Made by a program: the position numbers and the translations under genes. A stretch of 62,548 nt of DNA, taken from Chara braunii. Its lineage: Eukaryota; Streptophyta; Charophyceae; Charales; Characeae. Positions 43,982 to 55,041 of this stretch are shown piece after piece. The stretch's first letter is position 1. Each line of letters begins with the position of its first letter. The notes beneath the pieces are model-generated. The model had not been told where the DNA came from, did no database searches, and worked only from the letters and a program-made list of their open reading frames with translations. Location of the stretch: contig BFEA01000028.1 of assembly GCA_003427395.1 (NCBI GenBank), positions 3,265,174 to 3,327,721 on the forward strand, written 5' to 3'.

Positions 43982-45395
43982 TCATTCTTGGAAGGGGCCA
44001 CCGTTTGTTAAAAAAGCCAGAACAGTCCTGACATAGTGGGCGGGGATTTGAAGGGTGCTGAGTGCTAGGGGTGTCCATTGCAGATTGCTCTGAAGCACCA
44101 GTCTTGGGATCCATTTGGTTTGTAAGGCTTGTATTTGGCGTGTTGGATGTAGGAGGCCTAGACCTCCCTTTTCTTTGGGCATGGTGACTATTTGCCATGT
44201 TGCCTTGTGGATGAAGTGTTGTTTGTCTGGGCTTCCGGTCCATAGGTATGAGGCTGCTCTTTTCCTGATTTGTTGTTGGTAGTCTGAAGAGGGAAACCAA
44301 ATCGAGGTGGCGTACCACATCATGGCTAGTACCAAGTTGTTCAAGACTAGAACCCTGCCTAGGAGTGACGTGTGAGTCCGTTGCCATCTATGCATTTTAC
44401 TAATCATGGCCGATAGTAGGAGGGCAGCGGAGGAAGGGTGGAAACCATTTATACTGAGCTGGATTCCTAGGAAACGGATTGGGATTGTAGGGTCAGCCCA
44501 TTGCATGCCCTCAGGTGTAATTTCCGTGGGAGGGGGTAGTTGGGAGCCACCATCCTGTCGTTTTCGCCCAGTTGATCTTCATTTCAAAGGCTAATTGAAA
44601 AGTTTGCATTGCACTTGTCAATGCTTGGAAGGATGAGTTAGTGGCTCTGGTTAGGACGGTGAGATCATCCACGAATAGTAAGGTGGTAGGGAGGTGGAGT
44701 AGGTGGCCTTTTTCGTCCTTTAGGTCTTCTAATCTTTCAATCGAGACGTCCTTTCTAAGGAAGGTTGCGATGGCCTCCACGACGAAAAGAAATATTGGGG
44801 CTGCTAGTGGGTCAGCCTGTCATACCGATCTCGTCATTTTGTATGGATTAGATAGGAAGCCATTTACTTGCACTATCCCTTGAGCGTCACTGTATAACAC
44901 TCTTACCCATTTGCGGAAATTTGGTCCTACTCCCATTTTTTCTATGCAGATTTGTAGTAAATCCCAGTTAACCTGCTCGTATGCTTTCTCAAAATCAAAG
45001 AACAATATGGTTGTTGTGATTCTTTTTTGTTTTATTAATCTGATGGATTCGCTTAGTGTCATGACATTATCTAAGATGAGTCTTCCGGGGATGAAACCTG
45101 TTTGGTCTAGATGGAAGCAATTCCCTGTGATTCGGTTAATTCTTGTGGCTAGCAGATTGGCTAGGATTTTGTAAGCTACGTTGAGCAGTGAAATGCGGCG
45201 GTAGTTTCTGATATTTTCCTTATCTCCCTTCTTATAGAGAAGTGTTATTACTCCTGCACTTAGGTCTAGTCCTGGGGATTCCTTTGTCCATGCTTTATTT
45301 AGGAAATTTAGGAAAAGGGGGCCTAAGGTGTGCCAACTTGCGAGCCAAAATTCTTTGGATAATCCATGTTTTTGTGGAGCTTTGTTGGGTTTCAT
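43982..45395 (-). pseudogene. LINE B ORF2, reverse transcriptase
   Basis: The blocks are KAPQKHGLSKEFWLASW, GVITLLYKKGDKENIRNYRR, DQTGFIPGRLILDNV and LFFDFEKAYEQVNW. The same frame is then broken by TGA at 44820-44822 exactly at the RQGDP motif. LINE A has CGA-type Arg there, and the next residues are QADPL. RT resumes with the catalytic LLFVDDLTVL (Val in place of the second residue of FADD) and moves to another frame near 44510 for the thumb (GGLGLLHPTRQIQALQTKWI). Confidence 0.85.
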
Positions 45396-46110
45396 ATCTT
45401 TGAGAGCTTTGTGTAGTTCCTCCAGGGTAATGGGTTCTTCTAATTGATTAGCTGTCTTTGAGATAGGGAGTGGTCCAAATGTGTTAAGAATTTATTCCTG
45501 GCCCTTGTGACTTCGTTGTGTATTCCCACCGGGTTTTGATGGAGTATAGGTCCTTATAAAAATTGGCTGCTATGTTGATGAGTTGGGTAGTTTTTGAGGT
45601 GGGATTTCCATTTGTGTCTTTGAGGCTTCTATCTTTGGGTTCCTTGACTTGGATTTGATTCTTTGAAAGAAGTGTTTGGTCATTTTTCCGTTCAATTCCA
45701 GTCCTTTACTCTTGCTCTTAGTTGCAGGCCTCTGAGTTTCAGTTTAGTCCACTCAATTAATTCCTCTTTCGATTTGGAATAGAGTTTTGCGTAGAAAGTT
45801 GAGTTGGTATTATGCTTTAGGTTGATCTCAGCTAGTCTATAGCATTTCTCAGCATCTCTTCCCTCTCATTTCTTTGAGAGGCCAGCCTTCTTGATGCTAG
45901 GGCAACTTTTAAACTGATATTGTTGATGATCTTTGGGAACTGAGTGAAGATGTCTTCTCCTTCCGCCATCTGAAGAGAGAGGGAATAGGCTCGCTAGCTT
46001 GACAACGGGCATCCTCCTTCTTGATAAGATAGAACTATTTGACAGAGCTGGTTGCCGGGTCTGAGAGGAAAGAGCGAAGTATGGCAAGCTGGCAGTTAAT
46101 CCTCCACCAA
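45396..46110 (-). pseudogene. LINE B ORF2, degraded region upstream of RT
   Basis: Short, mutually frame-shifted scraps correspond in position to the endonuclease-RT linker of LINE A. No conserved endonuclease motif is visible. The 5' junction is not sharp. Confidence 0.45.
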
Positions 46111-46119
46111 GGTGGAGCA

Positions 46120-46260
46120 ATCAATGCTGCGCAGGGGTCCTTCGGCCAGACGGAAGGAAGCGGGAGTGTGTCTCAATGTAACATATATTTTGACTTGCCG
46201 GTGGAATAGGAACCGGACTGACGCTCCCCAGAATAGAAGGAGCCAGGACCATAAGGCCCT

Positions 46261-46292
<32 letters not shown>
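46120..46292 (+). repeat. LINE 3'-tail copy 4, plus strand, with 28-A tail
   Basis: Plus strand has GGTCCTTCGGCC, GACTTGCCGGTGGAATAGG, AACCGGACTGACGCTCCCC, AGAATAGAAGGAGCCAGGACC and then 28 A (46265-46292). It is the reverse complement of copies 1-3 and so an independent insertion. Confidence 0.85.
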
Positions 46293-46295
<3 letters not shown>

Positions 46296-47019
46296 ATGTG
46301 TAAGTATCCGAGTATAAATATATAGCAAAAGTTCAGTCAAAAACTTGTGGCCCATCTGCAGTTAACCCAAGATAAGGTCTCACTGTGTACATCTGTAGGA
46401 AGAGGCCATATGCCCAAAGCAGCCTTCACCCCCTGTAACATGCTCCCACATACATAATCCCAGGAAGAGGCTATCCCCCCATAGGTTTCCCCACCTCCCA
46501 TTGTATAGGAATGACCCAACACAGATGGTATGCCCAAAAGTGAGACCAAACAGCCTCAACTCGCCACCTGCATCATGCAGTGCACAGACCTGACTCGGCG
46601 GCATTGTGGAAAACCTTTTAGCTCAATCTATCTCTGATAGACACACTGCATGCAATATAGCCAACTGGCCAAGAGCGTTCGACATTGTAATTCCATAGTG
46701 CGATCAGTACCTCTCTTGGCCACAATAACCAGGCATAAGATCCAACATTGGACTAGCAGATGTAGACTCTCAGGATGCATGTCCATCTGTAGCTGTGCTC
46801 ATTTGGGCCATAAAGCTGAAGTAAGAGTAGCAGAGAGGAATGAATGGAGGGTTGGTGGAGAAGGGGAAGGGAGGGAGGAAGAGAGCAGGGAGAAAAAGAG
46901 CAGGGAGGATAAACGACTTGCAGATGTGAACGCAGTGGCAGGATGGGAGAGCTGCAGGAAGAATGGAAAAGCAAAGGAGGAAACAGGCAAACTGGTCAGC
47001 ATGGGCGATAAAGACCAAC
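46293..47019. other. Intron sequence, no recognised feature
   Basis: About 730 bp between the LINE tail and exon 3, part of the proposed 29-kb intron. An open frame on the plus strand and several on the minus strand are not supported by any domain. Confidence 0.45.
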
Positions 47020-47257
47020 CTTGTTTTTGCTGTGCACTTGCCTTTGCATTTCCCGCAAATAGTCCCCCCAGTGTCCGGGTTACAGGCGCAATTGGAGAAG
47101 CATGTCTCAGAAGAGAAGGAGTCACACTTCTGGTTAGATCCACAATCAGCGTTTGTTTCACAAAGTATGCCACAGTCACTGCCAGAGCATGGCTCTCCCT
47201 TAGTCGTCAACAATGTGCCTTTGCACAAGTCGAATCCTTTCCCCTTAAGGCAACCAG
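47020..47257 (-). CDS. Cysteine-rich protein, putative exon 3
   Basis: A 238-bp minus-strand exon with acceptor TAATACCCGCAG and donor ACAAG|GTTGGT. It encodes about 78 residues with 13 cysteines (CLKGKGFDLC, CSGSDCGILC, CGSNQKC, CFSNCAC, CGKCKGKC). Its first two bases complete a codon with the last base of 47457-47493 (A+CT), and its last two (AG) complete a codon with 17569-17767 (AG+C). The high density of closely spaced cysteines argues for a secreted, disulfide-stabilised fold. No family is recognised. The next intron would be 29.3 kb. Confidence 0.65.
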
Positions 47258-47456
47258 CTGCGGGTATTACAGAAACAACATGTGGAGCAAGTGTGTCCAA
47301 TTACTTCAGTGCTACGGGCAAGTGACTGTTGACACTATTTTATAAATGCAGTTCAAGAGCTTTTTGGTCGGTTTGAAAACGTTTGACAAAGGAGCAACTT
47401 TTACTCAAAAAGATCCAGCTTGCTCGCCTTTACTGCTTCAATTTTTATGCACTCAC

Positions 47457-47493
47457 TGCACTCAGGATTCACAGCACACCAGCAAGGTTCACA
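47457..47493 (-). CDS. Cysteine-rich protein, putative 37-nt micro-exon 2
   Basis: Bounded by acceptor CCGACAG and donor GTGAGT, it encodes CEPCWCAVNPEC plus one base. Four of twelve residues are Cys. Entry phase 0 matches the end of 54791-55041 and exit phase 1 matches the start of 47020-47257. The intron to exon 3 is 199 bp. The acceptor has a weak pyrimidine tract, so the call rests on phase, donor and composition. Confidence 0.5.
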
Positions 47494-47588
47494 CTGTCGG
47501 AGCACTTGGAACTTATTTACAACTTGAAATGATGTACACAGGTTCCCGAAGAGGTTATGGCTGCTGCCGCCAACAACAACAAGCAGGT

Positions 47589-47590
<2 letters not shown>

Positions 47591-47647
<57 letters not shown>

Positions 47648-47747
47648 NNNNNNNNNNNNNNNNNNNNNNNNNNNNNNNNNNNNNNNNNNNNNNNNNNNNN
47701 NNNNNNNNNNNNNNNNNNNNNNNNNNNNNNNNNNNNNNNNNNNNNNN
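47591..47747. repeat. (CT)n microsatellite running into a 100-N gap
   Basis: CT repeated from 47591 to 47647, then exactly 100 N (47648-47747). Open frames across the N run are artefacts. Confidence 0.95.
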
Positions 47748-48149
47748 CTCTCGCACGCGCTCACAGCAGCAGCAGAAGCAGCAGAAGCAGCAGCAGCAGG
47801 CATCATGTGCAGCCTAAGTCGTGGTATGTTAGGTAACTCTCCCCCTATATATCACCCACAGGAGGCATCATGTCCAGCCTAAGTCGCACTTGGACTCAGA
47901 TGACGAGCAGGTTTTCCCTCATTTAGCCGTGTGCAGTTTGGCATTGAATCCATGGACATGACTGAGAGAATATTGTGACTGGGAGTAAGCTGTGATGGCA
48001 TCAATCTCTGCTGTCCCTATGGACTCAAGCCTGGAGGATCAAGACATAAACTTGGTAAGCATTTCTCGCCTCCTGTACAACCACCTGGTTGTGAATTCCG
48101 GCCTGAAAAAGAACCAAACCAATCCCTCTGATGAGCCATCTTAGATGCG

Positions 48150-49210
48150 AGAGGCAAAAAGCAGTTCAGGACACCATCCCTCAAGACTCGCATTGCCAGT
48201 CAACCACTTTTCTCAAGTGTATTGCTAACTTTGGGCGAGGCAGTGAATCTTATCCATCAGTCAAGTACATCCTAGGCAGACTGTCTGTGTTGAACATCCA
48301 AATGAGTCCACGAAAGACCGATGGAAGTATGTCACAGTCACCCTTTCCCAGAGTCGTGCTTAGGGAATGCACACCACACATACAACCTTGATAAGGGAAT
48401 GCACACCACACATACAACCTTGATAGATCTCAGTTGAGGCAGATAGATGTGGCTAGTGTCAGGACCGTACTAGCGGTCATGCCAGTGGCTGTCCTGAGTG
48501 GGCGTGTAGAGAGGATTTTGCGGCTGTAATTGCCATTAGTGTCAGGGGTCTGAACTAGACAGTCTGCCAAGTTGCAGGGTTAAAGTTGACCACTTTTGTC
48601 AAGGGTATTGCTAACTTTGGCAAGGTGGTGATTCTTTATCCATCAGTCAAATTTATTCCCCACATAGCGTCGGGGTTCAAACTCCTGATGAGTCGGTGAA
48701 AGTCCAATGAAAAAGACTGCCAGCATCACCCTTTATTGGTGCTCTCTTTACCGAATACACTGCACATACGGCTTTGCTAGCACTGTGTTGAGGCAAATCA
48801 ATGCAGCTAGGGTCAGGACCGCATTAGCAGTCCTGCCACTGACTGCCCCCTGGTGTGATGGACTAGTTTTCCAGACTCACTGTCATTATCATCAGTGGTG
48901 TGCACTAGAAAGTCTACTATTCCAGGGTTTGTGTGAGTGGAGTGGACCAACTCTCTCACTAACTTTGGCCAAGGTGGTGAGTTCTTATCCATCAGTCACA
49001 TACATCCTGGGCAGTTGTCGGGGTTCACCCTCCTGCCAAGCCCTGAAAGTCCAACGAAACAGTCTGTCACAGTCACCCTTTCTTGTGGAGTTCCGTTCAT
49101 CGAATTCTTGTGGGGTTCTGACGAACCTACTAGGACACTTACAGCGAGAACAACACAGCTCTGAAAATTTATCAGACACTACGACCTGGGACAGGAGGAT
49201 ATGGTAGGAT
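48150..49210. repeat. Three diverged tandem units of about 350-390 bp
   Basis: Units align on CTAACTTTGG (48225, 48611, 48959), TTATCCATCAGTCA, GAAAGNCCNANG and CANCACCCTTT blocks. The first contains a 32-bp perfect tandem copy (48362-48393 and 48394-48425). No coding is supported. It lies in the proposed 7.3-kb intron. Confidence 0.8.
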
Positions 49211-50533
49211 AGCTGTGGAAAGGAAAGGACTGGGAACTTTAGATAGTCTCCTGCTTTCCAACGTCCCTCCCATCCCTCATTGCCCTCCTGGACTCTATGT
49301 GCCTATCTTCCATTTTGTATCTTGTATCTTATGCTTGCCGGCGGTAAGCAACCGGATGGTGTCCCCTAGATTATAAATGGGAATCCTGTTGTTCAAAAAA
49401 AGAAAAGAATACACAATGCACACACATGCACTTAAACGCAAGTGCCCATGTGCACACAAACGCAGATAACATGGGAGTGTTTCCTTCTTTTTTTTTTTTC
49501 TGAATGGGAATGTTTCCTTCATACATTGAAAACTGTTGTTTGGCAGCGAAGCTGCATCACGTCATCTAGCCCTCATAAATGCTCTTGCTCGTAAACGGCT
49601 TCGCATCTCAGGCTGTCCCGATGGAGTTCTCATGTCGTTACAACAGATCAATACTCTCACAACCACCAGAAACATACTGGACTCCACAGGTTATTGTTAG
49701 GAGGGAAACACACCAATTCACTGAAAATAGCATTCATTAGCATACCTGTGCACATTAATGATTTGCTGCAAACCAGCCCTGGTTGCTGAACAGCAGCGCC
49801 CCCATAAGCTACGGCAATTTGTATCAGCTGGCACTGTTTTCACAGCAAACAGCAATGATGTAAGTTAGGTCTTTCTGGCATGGGCCTTTTGAGAATCAAC
49901 CGAGCCAGATCAGAGGAAGACGGTGTTGAGAAGGCAGATCATGTCTATCAGAAACACTCTACCATGAGCAATCTGTTGATTTCACGTTTCTGTGAGGAGA
50001 CAGTGCAAGAGTGGCACACACACACACACACACACACACACTTGGGTGCGGCCGAGCATGAATCTGGATGTGCTTTATTGAAGTTCCATTATGACAGGTA
50101 CTCAGGGTTCAAGCCTTAGGACACTCACACTAGCACATTTTTACTTCTTCCTGGACACAATTGTGGCCAGATACATACAGCTCTGGCTGTAAATGTGGGC
50201 AGATGCATTGTGTCATACAGTCTGTCTTAGTCGTACATCTCTTACCTTCTGCTCTGAAAAGGGGAGGGGGCCTGCTAGGATTGGCAACACTTATCACACA
50301 GCCAGCCATTCTCAGACTGACAAGGCAGGTGGCCCCCTAAAGCCATTTTCTAGCAGGTGATGCTCCCCACCAATTGATCTCGTATCATGTACATTATGAG
50401 GGATGCTGGACCCGCTTTCCAGCAGGTGATACTCCCAGAGTCCCCACCAATAGATCGGAGCCATCCCCTGGGGTGCTACTGGGGTCTGCTCATATACCAG
50501 CACCACTAGCATGACCGACACATGTGTTTTCCC
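49211..50533. other. No recognised gene; (CA)n at 50015-50041
   Basis: About 1.3 kb of intron-like sequence. A short CA repeat is the only clear feature. A T-rich tract lies at 49488-49500. Confidence 0.5.
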
Positions 50534-50749
50534 AAAAAAAAAAAAAAAAGAAAAAAAAAAAGAAAGAAAAAAAAAAAGAAAGAAAAGAAAAGAAAAGAAA
50601 GAAAGAAGGATAGTGATTGTATGAGTAGTAGAGATAGACTCCATGCATAGGACAGGATAGTGATTGTATGAGTAGTAGAGATAGACTCCATGCATAGGAC
50701 AGGATAATGATTGTATGAGTGGTAGAGATATACTCCATGCATAGGACAC
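50534..50749. repeat. A-rich tract followed by three 47-bp tandem repeats
   Basis: 50534-50607 is A/AAAG-rich. Three units start at 50608, 50655 and 50702 with GGATAGTGATTGTATGAG. The first two are identical and the third has a few changes. Confidence 0.9.
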
Positions 50750-52512
50750 AACCAAGTGTCAAAAAATACACTCAAGGTATGAAAGATAGACGAAATCATG
50801 CAAAAGAGGAAGAGGGAGAAGAAAAAGACGAAGAAGTTGAAAAACCCCCAGGGCATCAGCTCGTAAAATATTCAATGAAGTGCGCGAAAAGGATGGCGAT
50901 CTTGGCGAAGATTGCCATAGCGTGAAGAGCCAACTGGCGATTGTCCCATTCTTAAACCACCAGTACTTGGCCCAGCTATTGGCCGCGGGAAAAAGTAGAG
51001 TAGAAAATTAGACATGTTTCTAGTCGGATGAATTTGGGTGCTCCTGTAGTGGCCCGTACATTTCCTAAAGTCGTGGCTTGTTTACGGGCACAACTTTAGG
51101 TAGTACTCCTGGTTTGAAACCACTTTTCTTGAGAGGTTGGCCATTGCCGCACAGCCTCTCGAATCCCTGACGGAGATAGAGGGGGGGGGGAAGGGGGGGA
51201 GAAGGGAGATTTCAGACAAGTATTTCGCGTGGCCCTCTCAAAAACCACTGCATCACCAGACTGACGTGACCCTCTTGAAAATCACCATATCCCCAGACAG
51301 AAGTGACTCTCTAGAGTTCTACGCCTTCTCTCCACAGCATCTTGAGACGTTGAGGTTGGGTTAGAGAGATGTTTGTCCTGTCCTCAGGGCAGTTCATCCT
51401 TCCCCCATTCGTGAGGGCTGTGTGGTGAATGGGTCCAAACTCACGGACCAACTCTCAAAGACCTCAGAAAAAGCCTCACCGTCAGATATTACGCATAATC
51501 AAGCCATCAATGTCAGATAGACTTGTCCTGACTAGAGTCCAACCGCAAGATGCTGAGGTATGTCCCTTCCCAACTACCGTCTTCACCCGGTCGTCACCCA
51601 AATAGAACGCCCAGTTGGGTAGCTTCGGTAGCCTCAGGACCTGAGGCGGCATCCAGATTCATGATCGTAATTCAGTCCTCTTTGCTGCAGGTGGGACTTC
51701 ACAACGGGGGTCTCAAACCCACATCCTGGAGCAAGGTCCCTCTTGCAAAGAGGATTGGACTGAACGCCTGAATCTGGACGGGTTTCAGCCAGAGATGCCG
51801 AGAAGCTGATCAGTAGCCATTTTATGCACCTGTCGAACAATCTCATCCAGATCCAGAGGTAAAATCCAATCCTCCCTGCTAGTGGGACCTCACCACTGGG
51901 ACCAGGCAAAAGGGGGGAAAAAATAATGAGAGAAAAATAACATGGCTGCAGTTAAGGGTGCGCGGTCAAGGATTGTATATGTTCGAGTAGTGATCGAGAA
52001 ACTTTCGAAGAGTTTGGGAGGGTTGGAATAAGCGTGCTGAATCTGGAGAGGGTCAGAAAATCGCGACCGATCTGCTTTTCTGCATCTCTCAGTGATACAC
52101 GTCCACAATCAGGCGCTTAATCTGGTCCTCTTATTAGCTATTGGGACCTTGCCCCAGCGGGGGTCCAAACAGGTATCATCATAGTATCATCATGGAACAC
52201 ACCCCCCACACACACAAAAAAAAAGAACAGAAAAGGAAGGAACCAACTAATTGCTTCCTTGTGGTGGCCAAATTGCTTCCTACCTCTAACCCTCCCCCCC
52301 TGTCCAAAAAAATAACAAAAAATAAAAAATAAAAAAATCCGAACATGATTTGATGGATTGGGTTGGATTATAAACAATCAAAACGTACAATGCATATTTC
52401 AGCGTTTCCCGCGTGTCTATCCGTCATCGGATTTGTTGGTTTGAAAAAAAGACGAAAGCGGGTCATCGGGGATAAGAAAAAAGGCCTGCTCGTAAAAAGA
52501 CTGCAACGATGC
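50750..52512. other. No recognised feature
   Basis: About 1.8 kb. A poly-G tract at 51181-51199 and an A-rich stretch at 52207-52340 are the only notable features. No domain is recognised. Confidence 0.45.
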
Positions 52513-53447
52513 AGGGGCAGTCTGAGTCTAGGGCCTGTGCGGACGATATCAGAGCCTGCAATGATGTTTCCCTCCGAAAGGAAGGAGGTACCGGATGCTT
52601 GAAGGCCGCGCGGCCTGGAAGTCACCGCCCAAGGAGGCTGCCTCACTATATCTCCAGGAAGAGCAATGAGCTCTTCCTCATTTGCTGCGTGCAAGTTTGG
52701 GCGACATGCTGCTGGAGCGTGTGGTGAAGCAGCGCTAGTGTACTGCGCTGAGGGAGGACGAGGAGCACCCAGCTCCCCACCCTGGCTATGGTGGAGCAGC
52801 TCGGGCAGGAGGAGGAGGAATAAGGGACTAGGAGAGGGGAGCACCAGGGGTACTTACCTGCCTATGGTGGATGCCATCTTCATCACCTTGGTGGGCGCTG
52901 CATCTGGAAGGTCCCCGTTGGGGTAGAGCTGCATCAAGAGGCTTCGAGGCAGAGTCAAGCATGGCGGCCTGCAAGGAAGAGGCCATAGCTGCTTTGTGTT
53001 GTCTTTTGCACGTCAGGGCAGGGCCCTTAGTAGTCCATGATAGCCTCGGCCTGGATGAAGAAGGAAGAGGAAGGCGTCCACGGCTATGGTGGACCTCAAG
53101 TTGTGCTGGCAGTAAAAGAGGGAATCAGACATTGATTCCGGTTCTGCCGTTCATCATCATTATTATTATTATTTATTGTTTGAATAAAAGGGGAGGAGAA
53201 AAGGAGAAGGAGTTTGGTTGGTGAGAAGAAGGGGGAATTATCATTGGCCTTTTGCTGGTGTACATCTTCTTCTTTCTTTCTTCTTTCTTTCTTCTTTCTT
53301 TCTTCTTTCTTTCTTTTTTCTTCTTCTTTCTTTCTTCTTCTTCTTCTTTCCCTCTCTCTCCTCTCAAGCTCATTCATTTCTTTTGCAATTGAACGGCATG
53401 GTACTTTCTCGTGATTTTGCACTTTGAAATTGGCCAGGATCGTTACA
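52513..53447 (+). repeat. LTR fragment of the element C/D family, opposite strand
   Basis: Reads as the reverse complement of the element C LTR from about its 400th base to its end, finishing TTGGCCAGGATCGTTACA. Shared blocks include CTGCAATGATGTTTCCCTCC, GGTACTTACCTG and CTCATTCATTTC. An expanded TTCTTTC tract (53268-53350) replaces the shorter tract of the other copies. The TGTAATGACC end is missing, so this is a truncated LTR. Confidence 0.85.
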
Positions 53448-53644
53448 CAGCAGAGAAGCCAACTTCAGGAACCCCATCTGAACATAAGAGACAGCAGGCA
53501 GGACTTAGTTGCGAAGTCAAATAAGGACAACAAGTTTTTTGCCAGTCTGTTCCTTCATTCTCGCATGCAAGTCTAATCTCACAGGCGCCAGAAAGGGTCT
53601 GCGAGACGTGGAGAATGAATGGCCGTCAATCCTCGCTAGAATAG

Positions 53645-53806
53645 AGTAATAATTTAATAAATGCTGTACAGGGATCCTTCAGACAAATGGAAGGAAGCGT
53701 GATTGTGTACATGCTGTATTCCATGACGTGCCGATGGAAAAGGAACCGGATTCACGCTCCCCAGAATGGATATGGTGCCAGAACCATAAGAAGCTGTTCA
53801 TAAAAA
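53645..53806 (+). repeat. LINE 3'-tail copy 5, plus strand
   Basis: GGGATCCTTCAGACAAATGG, ACGTGCCGATGGAAAAGG, AACCGGATTCACGCTCCCC and AGAATGGATATGGTGCCAG match copy 4, followed by a short A-rich end. It is more diverged than the others. Confidence 0.75.
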
Positions 53807-54188
53807 AGCAAACAAAAACAAAAGGTGATATGCTGCGAGTGACATGTGTTTAAAGCTAAGCCATTGCTTCGTGATCCAATCCCTCAATTGTTGTGTATGC
53901 TTCTCGGCTTACAGAGTTGAGCTCAGGTATCAGCATGTACGAGGCTTTTTTTTCTGTGGTTGAAATTGGTCGCTCATTGCAAGACCATCTAGGCCTTCGA
54001 GTAAGCACCAACGGTTATGCTATATTTTTGGCATTACACGCTAGTCCAATTCGGCCATTGTGAAACTGCACTGCTGAGCCCTCACAAAACCATGCAAAAG
54101 CCTATCTTACGCCCATGCCCTTCACACCTTTCCTCCCTCCCATGGAGTCCCACTACAATTATCCCCCCCATGCCAACTTTTTCACGTG
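53807..54188. other. No recognised feature
   Basis: About 380 bp of intron-like sequence. Confidence 0.4.
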
Positions 54189-54838
54189 CAACCGTCCCAG
54201 AACACAACATCCACATTAGAATCTCGAAATCTCATCCCTAAGATAGAAAGCATTGGTGACACAAGATTTGGTCTGTGGGCATCAACAGTCCAATATAGTT
54301 GTCGTGCCTGGTGTGGCATGAATTAAATCCTGCATCAGACTTGAGGGGACAATGTCTGTGATCCAACCCCACTCACCCCCTTCCCCTCCACCCTTCCATT
54401 GACAAAAAGTACAGAGACGGAAAGACGGAAGCACAGGTCTGCAGTGCTCACTCACATAAAAAGGGTTCTTGCCAAGTGTTGAGGTGCTGTACTCCCATAT
54501 TTGTACTTTCCAACCGTCCGAGAACACAACACTCGCATTGGAATCTCAAATCTCGTCCCTAAGATAGAAAGCATTGGTGACACAAGATTTGGTCTGTGGA
54601 CATCAACAGTCCAATATAGTTATCGTGCCTGGTGTGGCATGAGTTAAATCCTGCATCATATATCAACGACAGCCTTGAGGGAACAATGTCTGTGATCCAA
54701 CCCCCCTCTACCCCCTTCCCCTCCACCCTTCCATTGACAAAAAGTACAGAGCCGGAAAGATGGAAGCACAGGTCTGCATTGCTCACTCACATAAAAAGGG
54801 TTCTTGCCGAGTGTTGAGGTGCAGTACTCCCATATTTG
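54189..54838. repeat. 332-bp tandem duplication copying the end of an exon
   Basis: The unit starting at AACCGTCC near 54189 recurs at 54521. Both contain GATAGAAAGCATTGGTGACA, CCTTCCATTGACAAAAAG and CACTCACATAAAAAGGGTTC. The second unit ends within exon 1 (54791-54838). The first therefore holds an extra copy of the last 48 or so exon bases with its GTGAGT donor. The copies differ at several bases. Confidence 0.85.
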
Positions 54839-55041
54839 TCTTGCAGTAGTGCTGCTATTTTGTAAAGCATTTGAGGAGTTGCTTTCAGTGAAGCGTTGAA
54901 CAATACTTAGGCACTCATCGCACAACTTGCATTTGCTAATGCAGTATGCTTTTGTTCGACACAATGGCTTTCTGGTGGCTTTGTCCTCGATGCGCTCACA
55001 TTGCTGCATATTCTTATAGCTGTCAAAGCACACTTGCCATG
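54791..55041 (-). CDS. Cysteine-rich protein, putative exon 1 of those visible
   Basis: A 251-bp minus-strand exon with acceptor TTTTTGGTTGGCTGCAG and a strong donor GTGAGT. Only one of three frames is open. It encodes about 83 residues with 8 cysteines (WQVCFDSYKNMQQC, CRTKAYCISKCKLCDECL, EYCTSTLGKNPFY). It enters with two bases of a split codon, so at least one more upstream exon is needed, and exits in phase 0, which fits micro-exon 47457-47493. No signal peptide or ATG is visible here. Function not recognised. Confidence 0.55.

Larger units (their letters stand above)
42555..46110 (-). mobile_element. LINE B, 5'-truncated and frame-shifted
   Basis: A minus-strand LINE related to LINE A, with parallel RT and C-terminal blocks but clear divergence. 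It has RT (45395 to 43982), the C-terminal region (to 42710) and a 3' region with a strong hairpin. Endonuclease and ORF1 are not visible, so it is 5'-truncated around 45.9-46.1 kb. At least four frame changes and several stops show it is old. Confidence 0.8.

Noticed and set aside
46650-47345. 231-residue plus-strand frame
   Set aside because: It is antisense to the supported cysteine-rich exon 3 and shows no domain.
47346-47882. Plus-strand open frame with Ser-Leu repeats
   Set aside because: Created by the CT microsatellite and the 100-N gap.
53096-53422. Lys/Glu/Arg-rich minus-strand frame
   Set aside because: Produced by the expanded TTCTTTC tract inside an LTR fragment.
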